Source of the DNA: an uncultured bacterium
GTDB lineage: Bacteria > Verrucomicrobiota > Lentisphaeria > Victivallales > UBA1829
Direction of reading: 5' to 3'
Length of the DNA stretch: 64,000 bases
Assembly (NCBI GenBank): GCA_902774245.1
Contig: CACYHQ010000010.1
Coordinates: forward strand, 1-64,000
The stretch's first letter is position 1, and every line of letters starts with the position of its first letter. This document shows positions 41,711 through 50,801 of this stretch, in pieces. The notes under the pieces were generated by a model. The model ran no database searches, had not been told where the DNA came from, and was given only the letters and a program-made list of their open reading frames with translations. The translations under genes were made by a program, and so were the position numbers.

Positions 41711-44056
41711 ATGTTCGGATCTACGTCCATCTGGTGGATCGCTCCTGTCTGCTCCATCATCGCCCTTCTTTCCGCCGCCTTCTGCTACATCCTGATGAAG
41801 CGCGCCGGCACGGGCAACGAACGCATGGAGGAGATCGCCGGATACGTGCGCGACGGCGCGATGGCGTACTTGAAACAGCAGTATTCACGCGTCGGCATCG
41901 TCTTCGCCGTGCTCTTCGTGATCTTCGCGATCCTGGCGGTCCTGAAGCTCCAGAACCCCTTCGTCCCGGTCGCGTTCCTGACCGGCGGCTTCTTCTCCGG
42001 CCTCTGCGGCTTCGTGGGCATGAAGACCGCCACCTGCGCGTCCAGCCGCACGGCGCAGGGCGCGAGCGAAAGCCTGAACCGCGGCCTTCAGGTGGCGTTC
42101 CGCTCCGGCGCGGTCATGGGACTCGCCGTGGTCGGGTTCGGCCTCTTTGACATCACCGCGTGGTATTTCATTCTTGACCGTCTGGTCTACACGCCCGAGC
42201 ACATGGCGCAGGGCCTTTCGTTCCTCGGATTCCAGCTCGTCGCGCCCGGATTCGACGTTTCGCACAAGTTCATCGAGATCACGACCACCATGCTGACCTT
42301 CGGCATGGGCGCGTCCACGCAGGCGCTTTTCGCCCGCGTCGGCGGCGGCATCTACACGAAGGCGGCTGACGTCGGCGCGGACCTTGTCGGCAAGGTCGAG
42401 GCGGGCATCCCCGAGGACGACCCGCGCAACCCCGCCACCATCGCGGACAACGTCGGCGACAACGTCGGCGACGTCGCGGGCATGGGCGCGGACCTCTACG
42501 AATCCTACTGCGGCTCCATCCTTTCCACCGCCGCCCTCGGCGCTGCCATCCCCGCCGCGATGAAGACCACCTGCGGCTCCATCCTCTCCACCGCCGACCT
42601 CGGCGCGGCCATCCCCGCCGCGATGAAGACCACGGTCGCCTACGTGAACGCCCCGATGATCGTCGCGGGCATCGGCGTGGTGCTGTCGCTGATCGGCATC
42701 TTCGCGGTGCGCTGCAAGGAAGGTGCGAGCATGGGCACGCTGCTCCGCGCATTGCGTCTCGGCACCTGGGGCAGTTCCGTCCTGATCGTCGTCGCATGCG
42801 CGATCCTCGCCGGATGCGGCATCCTCACCTGGGGCGTGTTCGGCGCGATCGTCTCCGGCCTGATCGCCGGCGTGGTGATCGGCTACAGCACCGAATACTA
42901 CACCTCGGACGAATACGGCCCGACCAAGGAACTCGCCGCGCAGGCGCAGATGGGCCCGGCCCCGACCATCATCTACGGTCTTTCCCTCGGCATGCTCTCC
43001 GCCGCGATCCCGGTCGTCGCGACCGTCGCCGCGATCATCAGTTCGTTCGCCTTCGCGGGCGGTTTCACGCAGGGCACGATCTTCGGCCTCTACGGCATCG
43101 GATTCGCCGCCGTCGGCATGCTCGCCACGCTCGGTATCACGCTTGCCACGGACGCCTACGGGCCCATCGCCGACAACGCCGGCGGCAACGCCGAGATGTC
43201 CGCGCTCCCGCCGCACGTCCGCGAACGCACTGACGCCCTCGACATGCTCGGCAACACCACGGCCGCCACGGGCAAGGGATTCGCCATCGGGTCCGCCGCC
43301 CTCACCGCCATGGCGCTGCTCGCCGCCGAAATCCAGGAGATCGAGATCTGGGGCGGCAAGTTCAACGCGTTCCCGATGGAGGTGAAGGCGAAACTCCTGC
43401 TGGATTCCGATCACTTCGCCATCCTCGTCGATTTCTTCAAGATCAACGTCATGAACCCGATGTTCCTTTGCGGATGCTTCCTCGGCGCCATGATGGCGTT
43501 TGTCTTCTGCGCGCTCACCATGAAGGCCGTCGGCCGCGCCGCCGGGCGCATGGTCGAGGAGGTCCGCCGCCAGTTCCGCACCATCCCCGGCATCATGGAC
43601 GGAACCGGCAAGCCCGATTACGCCCGCTGCGTGGCGATCTCAACCAAGGGCGCGCAGCACGAGATGATGCTCCCCGCGCTCCTTGCCATCATCATCCCGG
43701 TCGCAACCGGCCTGATCCTCGGCGTGGCCGGCATCATGGGCCTGCTCATCGGCGGCCTCACCTGCGGTTTCTCCCTCGCCTGCATGCTGAACAACGCCGG
43801 CGGCGCGTGGGACAACGCCAAGAAGCACATCGAAAAAGGCAATTTCGGCGGCAAGAAGCTCCCGGACGGCACCAAGAACCCCGTCCACGGCGCGGCCGTC
43901 ATCGGCGACACCGTCGGCGATCCCTGCAAGGACACCAGCGGTCCGGCCCTGAACATCCTCGTGAAGCTCATGAGCATGGTCGCGGTCGTCTTCACGCCGC
44001 TCTTCATCAAGGTCGCGCCCGCCATTCAGGAATGGCTCGGCCTCATCCAGAAGTGA
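41711..44056 (+). CDS. hppA: Membrane-bound ion-pumping pyrophosphatase with internal duplication
   Basis: A 781-residue polytopic enzyme that hydrolyses pyrophosphate and pumps protons or sodium ions. Active-site motifs are [38 protein letters not shown] and [35 protein letters not shown] has alanine where potassium-independent enzymes have lysine, so it belongs to the potassium-dependent group; the pumped ion is not decided. Just after the first active-site motif a 21-residue segment ([21 protein letters not shown]) is repeated in tandem with one change (A to D). GGAGG precedes ATG 41711, and a strong terminator follows. Confidence 0.94.
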   Translation: MFGSTSIWWIAPVCSIIALLSAAFCYILMKRAGTGNERMEEIAGYVRDGAMAYLKQQYSRVGIVFAVLFVIFAILAVLKLQNPFVPVAFLTGGFFSGLCGFVGMKTATCASSRTAQGASESLNRGLQVAFRSGAVMGLAVVGFGLFDITAWYFILDRLVYTPEHMAQGLSFLGFQLVAPGFDVSHKFIEITTTMLTFGMGASTQALFARVGGGIYTKAADVGADLVGKVEAGIPEDDPRNPATIADNVGDNVGDVAGMGADLYESYCGSILSTAALGAAIPAAMKTTCGSILSTADLGAAIPAAMKTTVAYVNAPMIVAGIGVVLSLIGIFAVRCKEGASMGTLLRALRLGTWGSSVLIVVACAILAGCGILTWGVFGAIVSGLIAGVVIGYSTEYYTSDEYGPTKELAAQAQMGPAPTIIYGLSLGMLSAAIPVVATVAAIISSFAFAGGFTQGTIFGLYGIGFAAVGMLATLGITLATDAYGPIADNAGGNAEMSALPPHVRERTDALDMLGNTTAATGKGFAIGSAALTAMALLAAEIQEIEIWGGKFNAFPMEVKAKLLLDSDHFAILVDFFKINVMNPMFLCGCFLGAMMAFVFCALTMKAVGRAAGRMVEEVRRQFRTIPGIMDGTGKPDYARCVAISTKGAQHEMMLPALLAIIIPVATGLILGVAGIMGLLIGGLTCGFSLACMLNNAGGAWDNAKKHIEKGNFGGKKLPDGTKNPVHGAAVIGDTVGDPCKDTSGPALNILVKLMSMVAVVFTPLFIKVAPAIQEWLGLIQK
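42509..42634 (+). repeat. 63-bp in-frame tandem duplication inside hppA
   Basis: Unit 1 (42509-42571) and unit 2 (42572-42634) encode the same 21 residues except one Ala/Asp change. Several silent differences (for example TCCTTTCC versus TCCTCTCC) show that the copies have begun to diverge. Confidence 0.9.
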
Positions 44057-44084
44057 CGCCGACCGCGTTTTTCAGCAAAAAGAT

Positions 44085-44124
44085 ACCGGATACAACTGCC
44101 TTTTACGAGCCGTATCCGGTTTTT
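44085..44124. terminator. Terminator between hppA and larE
   Basis: A perfect 9-bp stem (ACCGGATAC with GTATCCGGT) with an 18-base loop and five T residues. An A run precedes it, so it may serve the convergent larE transcript too. Confidence 0.85.
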
Positions 44125-44140
44125 CTGTCTGTCGCGAGTT

Positions 44141-44962
44141 TTACGCTTGTTTGTTAAGAAGCGGTTCGTCCATGCTGCCGGACCGGAATCCCTCCATGTC
44201 GAGCGTGACGTACGGGAATCCCTCTTTGCGGAGCGCGAACGCGATCTCGAAGCGTCTGGCGGCGGCCAGTTCGAATCCGGCGGGATCGGTCTCGATGCGC
44301 GCGACGTCGCCGTGGACGCGCAGCCGCACCACCTTCAGCCCGAATTCGCGCAAAACTGCCTCGCCGTGTTCCACCCGGCGCAGCGCCTCGTCCGTCATGA
44401 CCGTGCCGTAGGGGAACCGTGTCGCGAGGCACGGCGTGGACGGCTTGTCCGCGACGGGGATCAGGAGCTCGCGGGCGGCGGCGCGGATCTCGTCCTTCAT
44501 GAAGCCGCAGAGCGCCAGCGGACTCAGTACGCCGAGTTCCTCCAGCGCCTTGCGTCCGGGGCGGTACACCTTCGTGTCGTCGGCGTTGGTGCCGTCCACG
44601 AGGTTTTTGATGCCGTGCGCCTCGGCGATTTGTTTCATCTCGGAGAACAGCCTGCGCTTGCAGCGGTAGCAGCGGTCCTTCGGGTTTTCGCGCAGCACCG
44701 GGTCGGACAGCACGTCACGTTCGACGAGTTCCGCAGGCACGCCGAGTTCCTCCGCCTGTTTCATCGCGGACGCGGTCTCCTCGGCAGTGTGGAACGCCGT
44801 GGCGAATACGACCGCAAGCAGAGGAAACGGTTTCCGCGCATTGATCTCGGAGAGGACGGTCAGGAGCAGGGAGCTGTCAACGCCGCCGGAAAACGCCGCG
44901 CATACGCCGTCCGCGCTCAAAACCTCCAGCATCCGCCGGAGTTCGTTCAACTTATCTTTCAT
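44141..44962 (-). CDS. larE: LarE, sulfur transferase of nickel-pincer cofactor synthesis
   Basis: A 273-residue PP-loop ATPase with the motif AFSGGVDSSLLL (23-34). LarE adenylates the cofactor intermediate made by LarB and inserts sulfur. Cys98, Cys101 (DRCYRCKRRLF) and Cys178 (PSTPCLATRF) form the three-cysteine set of LarE proteins that hold a [4Fe-4S] cluster and can act repeatedly, rather than the single-cysteine sacrificial type. The assignment to that type is from family knowledge. Its start overlaps the larC end by 11 bases. Last gene of larB-larC-larE. Confidence 0.93.
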   Translation of the reverse strand: MKDKLNELRRMLEVLSADGVCAAFSGGVDSSLLLTVLSEINARKPFPLLAVVFATAFHTAEETASAMKQAEELGVPAELVERDVLSDPVLRENPKDRCYRCKRRLFSEMKQIAEAHGIKNLVDGTNADDTKVYRPGRKALEELGVLSPLALCGFMKDEIRAAARELLIPVADKPSTPCLATRFPYGTVMTDEALRRVEHGEAVLREFGLKVVRLRVHGDVARIETDPAGFELAAARRFEIAFALRKEGFPYVTLDMEGFRSGSMDEPLLNKQA

Positions 44963-46295
44963 CGTTTGCCCTCGCAGTCTCCGCGGCGTCGCGGAAGAGA
45001 TCGGCGAACGGTACGCCGGAAGCGGCCGCCAGCGCCTTGACGCTTTCGTATTCGGGGTAGTAGAACGTCTGCCCGTCGAAGGTGCATTTCTTGACCTTCG
45101 CGGACCCGGCGGGAAGTGTCACGTCCACGACCGTACGTGCGAGGCAGGTGCGCCCGGCGGGGAGCTTGCGAATGCCGATGGAACTGGTTTCCGTGAAGAT
45201 GACGCGTTCCATCGCGGGCACGTCGGCCGCGCGGCAGATCACGCGCAGAAGCCACGCCGGACGGTTTTTCTTCATGAAGGCGGGAATGTAATGCACGTCC
45301 AGCGCCCCGGCGGCGAGCAGGGAATCCATCGCCAGGCCGAGCGTTTCGCCCGTGGAATCGTCGATGTTGGTTTCCAGAATCATGATCTCGGCGGGCGGCG
45401 CGTCCGCGGCGGCGGTCTCTTCGATCAGCATCGCGCGGAGCACGTTCGGCATGCCGAAATCGCGTTTGCCCGTGCCGAGGCCGATCTTTCTGATTGTGAA
45501 GGATTCGGGCAGGGCGGAACGCGTCCGGATCGCGGCGGCGATGGCCGCGCCGGTCGGGGTGACCATTTCGCCCTCCACGGGGAGGATGCGGAGCGGGAGC
45601 CCGCTCGCGGCGGCGATGTTCGCCACGGCGGGCACGGGGATCGGGAGCAGGCCGTGCTGGCACTCCACGAATCCGGTCCCCTCGCTCAGCGCCGTCACGA
45701 CGACGTCGTCGATCCCGAGGTCGTCGAGGCAGACCGCGGCGGCCGCGATGTCGACGATGGAGTCGATCGCGCCGACCTCGTGGAAATGCACCTCGTCGAC
45801 CGGTTTGCCGTGCGCCTTGGATTCCGCCTCGGCCACGATGCCGAATATCTTCAGCGCAAGTTCGCGGGCGTGAGGCGTCAGATCGCCGCTGTTCAGGATA
45901 GCGGTCACGTCCGCCAGATTGCGGTGTACGTGCGGATGATGATGCTCGTGTCCGTGTTCATGCCCGTGCTCGTGTTCATGTCCGTGATGGTGTTCATGGG
46001 TTTCGTGCGCGTGCTCGTGTTCGAGCGCCGCATGGCCGTGATGATGCCCGTGTTCGTGCTCATGGTCGTAGTGGTGTTCATGCTCGTTTTCATGTTCCAG
46101 TTCGACGTCGAACGAACATGCGTCCACGCCGTGCGAATTGGCGCGTCTGACCGTGACGGAATACCCCTCCACGTTCAGGCTGTCGAGGGCGGCGAGGAGT
46201 TTGACTTTGGAAGCGCCGAGGTCGAGCAGCGCGGCCACGGTCATGTCGCCGCTGATCCCGGTGGCGCATTCGAGGTAAAGGATGGTATTGCTCAT
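44952..46295 (-). CDS. larC: LarC, nickel-inserting protein of pincer cofactor synthesis
   Basis: A 447-residue single-frame LarC, which uses CTP to insert nickel into the pyridinium-bis-thiocarboxylate mononucleotide. The N-terminus LYLECATGISGDMTVAALLDLG and HFHEVGAIDSIVDI are typical. A histidine-rich insert (about 68-124, roughly half His) should store or bind nickel. The C-terminal half contains LETNIDDSTGETLG. In some lactobacilli larC is split and needs a frameshift; here it is continuous. ATG 46295 overlaps the larB stop (ATGA) and its end overlaps larE. Confidence 0.94.
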   Translation of the reverse strand: MSNTILYLECATGISGDMTVAALLDLGASKVKLLAALDSLNVEGYSVTVRRANSHGVDACSFDVELEHENEHEHHYDHEHEHGHHHGHAALEHEHAHETHEHHHGHEHEHGHEHGHEHHHPHVHRNLADVTAILNSGDLTPHARELALKIFGIVAEAESKAHGKPVDEVHFHEVGAIDSIVDIAAAAVCLDDLGIDDVVVTALSEGTGFVECQHGLLPIPVPAVANIAAASGLPLRILPVEGEMVTPTGAAIAAAIRTRSALPESFTIRKIGLGTGKRDFGMPNVLRAMLIEETAAADAPPAEIMILETNIDDSTGETLGLAMDSLLAAGALDVHYIPAFMKKNRPAWLLRVICRAADVPAMERVIFTETSSIGIRKLPAGRTCLARTVVDVTLPAGSAKVKKCTFDGQTFYYPEYESVKALAAASGVPFADLFRDAAETARANDER

Positions 46296-47047
46296 GGACG
46301 GTTCCCCTGTGTGACGAGCGAGTTGATGCGGGCGGCGAGATAGCCCGCGCCGAATCCGTTGTCGATGTTCACGACGGACATGCCTTCGGCGCAGGAATTG
46401 AGCATGGTCAGGAGCGGGGCGATTCCGGCGAAGGACGCGCCGTAGCCCACGGACGTCGGCACGGCTACGACCGGCACGGAGACAAGCCCGGCAATCACGC
46501 CGCCGAGCGCGCCCTCCATCCCGGCGACGGCGACCACGGCGTTCGCGGTCCGGATCTCGTCCAGACAGGCGAACAGACGGTGGATTCCGGCGATGCCGAC
46601 GTCGTAACAGCGTATTACGTTCGCGCCGAAGAACTCGGCGGTTTTTGCGGCCTCCTCGGCGACCGGCTGGTCGGACGTGCCGCCCGTGCAGACCGCCACG
46701 CATCCGGTCCGCGGCTTCGGATTGCCCATGATGTACAGCAGACGCGACACGGGATCGTACTGGACGTCGGGCAGGGCCGCGCGGACGTATTCGGCCTGTT
46801 CGGGGGTGGCGCGCGTCCCGATGGCGTTTCCGCCCGCGGAGATGAAGCGTTCGAAGATGGCGCGAACCTGTTCGGCGGTCTTGCCCGCGCAGAACACGGT
46901 TTCGATGCCGCCGCGCCGGATCTGTCTGTGGTGGTCGAGTTTAGCGAAGCCGATGTCCTCGTATGGGAGTTTGTTCAGAAGCGAAAGCGCCTCTTCGCGG
47001 GTGATGGCTCCGCTGCGGAAATCGTCGAGTATTCTGCCTGCATCCAT
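46292..47047 (-). CDS. larB: LarB, NaAD carboxylase of pincer cofactor synthesis
   Basis: A 251-residue LarB, which carboxylates and hydrolyses nicotinic acid adenine dinucleotide in the first step to the nickel-pincer cofactor. The C-terminal PurE-like domain carries CTGGTSDQPVAEEAA and GMEGALGGVIAGL. The N-terminal part includes DHHRQIRRGGIETVF. It is followed without gap by larC and larE. No larA racemase lies in the window, so the cofactor's client enzyme is encoded elsewhere. Confidence 0.94.
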   Translation of the reverse strand: MDAGRILDDFRSGAITREEALSLLNKLPYEDIGFAKLDHHRQIRRGGIETVFCAGKTAEQVRAIFERFISAGGNAIGTRATPEQAEYVRAALPDVQYDPVSRLLYIMGNPKPRTGCVAVCTGGTSDQPVAEEAAKTAEFFGANVIRCYDVGIAGIHRLFACLDEIRTANAVVAVAGMEGALGGVIAGLVSVPVVAVPTSVGYGASFAGIAPLLTMLNSCAEGMSVVNIDNGFGAGYLAARINSLVTQGNRP

Positions 47048-47116
47048 GATAAAGGTTCCGTTTTTACTGGTGGTGCTTGTTGCGAACGTATGTCATCCTG
47101 TATTGCAGGACAAATC

Positions 47117-47151
47117 GGGCGGAGCGAATGCCGATGCGACGCGCTCCGCCC
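47117..47151 (-). terminator. Hairpin between solute-binding protein gene and larB
   Basis: A perfect 10-bp stem (GGGCGGAGCG with CGCTCCGCCC). On the minus strand only GATTTG follows, so termination may be partial and allow some read-through into larBCE. Confidence 0.5.
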
Positions 47152-47170
47152 CGAAATCTATGCGGCGGGA

Positions 47171-48649
47171 TCAGATCCCGTTCGATTCGATCGCTTTGTA
47201 GCGGGTGTTGTAACGGCGGAAGAGCGCCTGCAGTTCGCCGTTTTCGCGTTTTTTGTCAATGATCTTGTCCGCGGCGGCTTTCGCCACGTCGTTGCCGTTC
47301 TGGAACGCGAATCCGTATTCTTCGGCGGGGATGGCAATGTTCAGCATTTTGACTCTGCCGATATATTTGCCCGCGGCCAGGTCGGCCTCGCCCTCGTCGT
47401 CGATGTAGGCTTCGATCTCGTTGTTGAGGAGTCCCATGATGCCTTGCGTGGCGTTGTCGTAGTGGTAGAAATCTCTTGCGTGGAGCTGGTTGACCGCGAA
47501 ATCCTCGTTCGTGGTACCCTTCTTGGCGCCGATGACTTTGCCGAACAGGTCTTCGAGCTGTTCGTACGTCGCATCGTCCTTCACGAGGATCCTGCGCACG
47601 CCGCTCTCGTAGGACTTGGAGAAGGTCACCATGGCGGAACGTTCCGGCGTGATGGAGACGCCGGACGCGCCCATGTCGGCGGCTCCGGTCATGACGAGCG
47701 GGATCACCTCGGTGAACGGCACGATCCTGAGCTCGAGCGGGCGCTTGAGTTCTTTTGCGATGGCCTCGGCCAGCTCGATATCCACGCCGACCAGACGGTT
47801 GTTGTCCACGAAGACGAACGGCGCGAACGAGGTCTCGAGGCAGACGATGAACGGCTTGACCTCTTCCTTTATCTTGGCCCCGGAGGGAAGCGCGCCGAGG
47901 ATGTCGAGGTGTTTGGTGCGGCTGTTCTGAAGCGCGTCCGACATTTTGAACTTGTCAATGATCGCGTTGGCGGCTTCCGCGAGAGCGGTATCCTTCTTGT
48001 TGAAGACAAGCCCGTACTGGTCCTTGGTCAGCGCCTTTTCGAGGATCTTGAACATGTCTCCGGTCGCGCGGACCAGAAGCTCCGCCTGCATGCGGTCCAT
48101 CACGGCGGCGTCGGCGCGTCTGTCGACGAGTGCGGCGTTCACTTCCTCCTGCGTGAGGAACGGCAGGACGATCCTCGGTCTGATGCGTTCACGCAGAAGT
48201 GTGAGGTCGCTGGTTCCTTCCTGGGCGGCCACGCGGGCAGTCTTCAGGGAGGCCTCGTCAGTGAGCGCGGAGTTCTTCGGCACGACGATTACCTGGGCGG
48301 AGACATCGTAGACCGTGGAGAAGAGGACGCGTTCGGCACGCTGCGGCGTGATGGTGATGCCGGCTGCGCCGATATCGGCCTTGCCCATGGAGACGAGCGT
48401 GAAGATCTGCTGGAACGGCACGATCTTGTACTGGACCGGACGTCCGAGTTCCTTTCCGATCTGTTCGACGAGGTCGATGTCGACGCCGGCGACCGGATGG
48501 GCCTCCTTTCCCGTATAGTAGCAGTAGGGCGATGTGGACGCTTCGCAGGCGACGATCAGCGGTTTCTCTTTGTTTTCGGACTTGGAACAGCCCGGCAGCA
48601 GAGCGATGCCAAGAAGCAGTACGGCGAAGAGACGGAAGATTCTATTCAT
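47171..48649 (-). CDS. Tandem family-3 solute-binding lipoprotein
   Basis: A 492-residue lipoprotein (signal, then LLPGC with Cys21) containing two complete family-3 (amino-acid type) solute-binding domains in one chain. Domain 1 spans about 31-240 (VACEASTSPYCYYTGKEAHPVAGVDIDLVE) and domain 2 about 264-490 (VCLETSFAPFVFVDNNRLVGVDIELAE). Both keep the TITPQRAERVLFS / SITPERSAMVTFS binding-site segment. No permease or ATPase gene is adjacent. Ligands are probably amino acids, possibly two different ones. AAAGG precedes ATG 48649. Confidence 0.88.
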   Translation of the reverse strand: MNRIFRLFAVLLLGIALLPGCSKSENKEKPLIVACEASTSPYCYYTGKEAHPVAGVDIDLVEQIGKELGRPVQYKIVPFQQIFTLVSMGKADIGAAGITITPQRAERVLFSTVYDVSAQVIVVPKNSALTDEASLKTARVAAQEGTSDLTLLRERIRPRIVLPFLTQEEVNAALVDRRADAAVMDRMQAELLVRATGDMFKILEKALTKDQYGLVFNKKDTALAEAANAIIDKFKMSDALQNSRTKHLDILGALPSGAKIKEEVKPFIVCLETSFAPFVFVDNNRLVGVDIELAEAIAKELKRPLELRIVPFTEVIPLVMTGAADMGASGVSITPERSAMVTFSKSYESGVRRILVKDDATYEQLEDLFGKVIGAKKGTTNEDFAVNQLHARDFYHYDNATQGIMGLLNNEIEAYIDDEGEADLAAGKYIGRVKMLNIAIPAEEYGFAFQNGNDVAKAAADKIIDKKRENGELQALFRRYNTRYKAIESNGI

Positions 48650-48681
48650 GATAAACCTTTCTCCGTAGCGGATGAAGATAT

Positions 48682-48694
48682 TTTGAGTTCAAAA
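48682..48694. repeat. TTTGAGTTCAAAA motif, copy 4
   Basis: It lies in the leader of the tandem solute-binding protein gene (minus strand), 27 bases past the -10 box, and is followed on the plus strand by CAGCTGAAAGG as in copy 2. Confidence 0.55.
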
Positions 48695-48721
48695 CAGCTG
48701 AAAGGGGGTGTTTTTCCCATA

Positions 48722-48749
48722 AAGTATCACGTTTTTTCGCGATTTCAAG
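48722..48749 (-). promoter_or_regulatory. Promoter of tandem solute-binding protein gene
   Basis: Minus-strand TTGAAA and TACTTT with a 16-bp spacer, about 73 bases before the start codon. Confidence 0.6.
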
Positions 48750-48818
48750 CGATATTTAATGTTTTAAAGACTTTTATTCCGGTTTTTTCTCGCACGCGCG
48801 GAAGACCGGCCTTAGCGA

Positions 48819-49502
48819 TCAGACAAAAAGACGGTGTTTTTTTCCGGCATCGTAGTCCGGGACCGCATACGCCGCCGTCCAAATGCCGTCCCGTCCGCGT
48901 GTCAGCAGCACGCCGTGCAGATAGCCGCACCAGTCTTCGATCAGAAATCCGCGGACGCCCAGCGCGCTCAGGATCGACATCGCCAGCACGTCGTGGGACA
49001 CGATGACTGTGCGCGAGGCGGGGAAGGTCGTTCCGGTGAGGAACGACAGAAGCTCTTCGGCGAATGGGCGCATGTCCTTCAGGCCTTCCGCATGCCCCGT
49101 GGAAAAATACTCGCGCATCACATTCTCCGTATTGCGTGTACGGAGCATGGCCTCGAAATTGACCGGATGCGCGAAGATGGTGAGGTCGCTGAGCTCGGGG
49201 CAATCGCCGATGTCCCGCCTCGGGAATCCGCCGCCCTCCATCATGCACTGCGCCGTCCGGCGTGTGCGTGTCCGGGGCGACGCGGCGAAGAAAACGTCGT
49301 GGCCCAGCCCGGAAATCAGACGCCCGCAGCGCTGTGCCAGTTCCGCGCCTTCCGGGGTCAGATCGGGATCGACCGAGCCCGCCCGGAGCGATTCGCGGAT
49401 GGAATGCCGCACGACGAGGACGGTCCGGTCCGAGGCGTCCGCGAGAGCCGGGACGTCTCCGAGGAGGACGGGTTCGCGGTTGACGGAGATTGTGTTCAGC
49501 AT
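48819..49502 (-). CDS. Histidine phosphatase superfamily protein
   Basis: A 227-residue cytoplasmic protein of the phosphoglycerate mutase-like histidine phosphatase fold. The phosphohistidine motif is VVRHSIRES, where the usual RHGE glycine is Ser. The second conserved arginine lies in FFAASPRTRTRRTAQ, and the C-terminal histidine is in VIVSHDVLAMSI. It should be a small-molecule phosphatase with unknown substrate. ATG 49502 has no clear ribosome site and lies 27 bases after the thioredoxin-like gene, so translation may depend on it. Confidence 0.85.
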   Translation of the reverse strand: MLNTISVNREPVLLGDVPALADASDRTVLVVRHSIRESLRAGSVDPDLTPEGAELAQRCGRLISGLGHDVFFAASPRTRTRRTAQCMMEGGGFPRRDIGDCPELSDLTIFAHPVNFEAMLRTRNTENVMREYFSTGHAEGLKDMRPFAEELLSFLTGTTFPASRTVIVSHDVLAMSILSALGVRGFLIEDWCGYLHGVLLTRGRDGIWTAAYAVPDYDAGKKHRLFV

Positions 49503-49529
49503 CGGGGGGATGATTCGTCAGCTCACGGC

Positions 49530-50660
49530 TCAATCCGCGGTTCTCCGGGCGTCGAACTCGTCCGATATGCTGCCGCCGACCTTGAAGCCGCTCTGTTTTT
49601 TTTCTTTTGTTTCACGCTCCGGCACGATCTTTTCGGCCTTTTCCACGAACGTCGAAACCGTCGCATTGGTATTGGTGTCGAGGCGGCCGATTTCCTTGCC
49701 CGTGGAATCCAGAATGATGACCGTGGGATAGTTCGAGACATGGAATTTCTCGGCGATCCGCGTATTGTGCTGCACCTGTTCGCGGTAGCGCTTGTCTTTC
49801 CTGGTGTCGGCGTCGTTCGGATAATCCATGTAGAGAACGAGCAGACGGTCGCGCATTTTGTTCTTGAACCTGTTGTTCTCCATGCGCTCGGTCTTGAACT
49901 TGCGCGAATTGTCGTTGTCGGACGAATGGAAGAACACCGCGACCGCTTTCCCGGTCTGCTGCGCCTTCTCCATCACGTCGTCGTAGTCGCAGAACCAGCC
50001 GTTCGGCGCGCGCGTCCAGCGGGTCGGCGTCGTGGGTGCCTCCAGCGCTGCGCTGCGTGCGGAATTGTGGATCAGTTCGTCCGCCTTCGAGTCGACCATC
50101 ACCTTCGGCACGCCTTCGCCGAGGACATCTTTGATCTTTTGGCGCATTTCATCAAATTCCGGACGGGTCCTGTTGGGCTGGTAGTCCGTATCTTTGTACT
50201 TGTAGTTATTCTGGAACGGCTTGAAATCGGGATCGAACGTGTCCCGGTCGAAGCCGGATTCCGGTTTTTCTTTCTTCTCTTCCGGATAGCGTTCCGAATA
50301 CGGAATATAGACCCCGTCGTCGGTGAAACTCTTCGACCTCGTTGAAGATGAGGAGGACGAGGAAGACGCGCTGCTGTTTTTTGTTGAAGTCGAGGAGGAG
50401 GAGGAAGACGACTTGGACGACGGTTTCTTTTCCGGCGCGGAGGTCTCTTTGTCGCGGGCGCCCCAGGTGTCGGTCGCGCTGTCATCGACGAGCTGGGCGG
50501 ATCGCGACACGGACGGTTTGCGTGTGCTTTCGCCCGGCAGCTCGATGAGCGAGTCGTCGTAGGGTTTGATGAGGTCGTCCATCAGGCCGGATCCGGCGAA
50601 CAGGACCGGCGCGGCGCAGACGGATGCCGCGAATGTAACTGTAATCAGAATGTATTTCAT
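49530..50660 (-). CDS. Exported thioredoxin-fold protein without CxxC, Ser-rich linker
   Basis: A 376-residue exported protein with a signal peptide ending near Ala22-Gly23. A Ser-rich linker (about 80-110) is followed by a thioredoxin-like domain (about 225-345). The domain has AVAVFFHSSDNDNSRKF where redox members have WCxxC, and keeps the cis-proline NYPTVIIL, so it lacks the disulfide active site. It is more likely a binding or structural protein than an oxidoreductase. GGAG precedes ATG 50660, and a promoter lies at 50728-50756. The histidine phosphatase follows in the same transcript. Confidence 0.8.
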   Translation of the reverse strand: MKYILITVTFAASVCAAPVLFAGSGLMDDLIKPYDDSLIELPGESTRKPSVSRSAQLVDDSATDTWGARDKETSAPEKKPSSKSSSSSSSTSTKNSSASSSSSSSSTRSKSFTDDGVYIPYSERYPEEKKEKPESGFDRDTFDPDFKPFQNNYKYKDTDYQPNRTRPEFDEMRQKIKDVLGEGVPKVMVDSKADELIHNSARSAALEAPTTPTRWTRAPNGWFCDYDDVMEKAQQTGKAVAVFFHSSDNDNSRKFKTERMENNRFKNKMRDRLLVLYMDYPNDADTRKDKRYREQVQHNTRIAEKFHVSNYPTVIILDSTGKEIGRLDTNTNATVSTFVEKAEKIVPERETKEKKQSGFKVGGSISDEFDARRTAD

Positions 50661-50727
50661 GGTGAAAGCTCCGTTTTGAACCGGGTATCGGGCCGGATTT
50701 CATCTCAAAAGTCGCTGTATTTGCTAT

Positions 50728-50756
50728 ACTATAAACCTATTTTGCGGAAAAATCAA
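50728..50756 (-). promoter_or_regulatory. Promoter of thioredoxin-like gene
   Basis: Minus-strand TTGATT and TATAGT with a 17-bp spacer, 67 bases upstream of ATG. Confidence 0.75.
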
Positions 50757-50801
50757 ATCCAAATAGAATCTTTCTCTGATTAATTTGGAAGAAAAAAGCG
50801 T

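Noticed and set aside
41885-43414. Antisense open frame inside the pyrophosphatase gene
   Set aside because: His/Asp/Arg-rich shadow of a gene with complete active-site motifs.
44952-46295. Programmed frameshift in larC as in lactobacilli
   Set aside because: The gene is one continuous frame with both halves present, so no recoding is needed.
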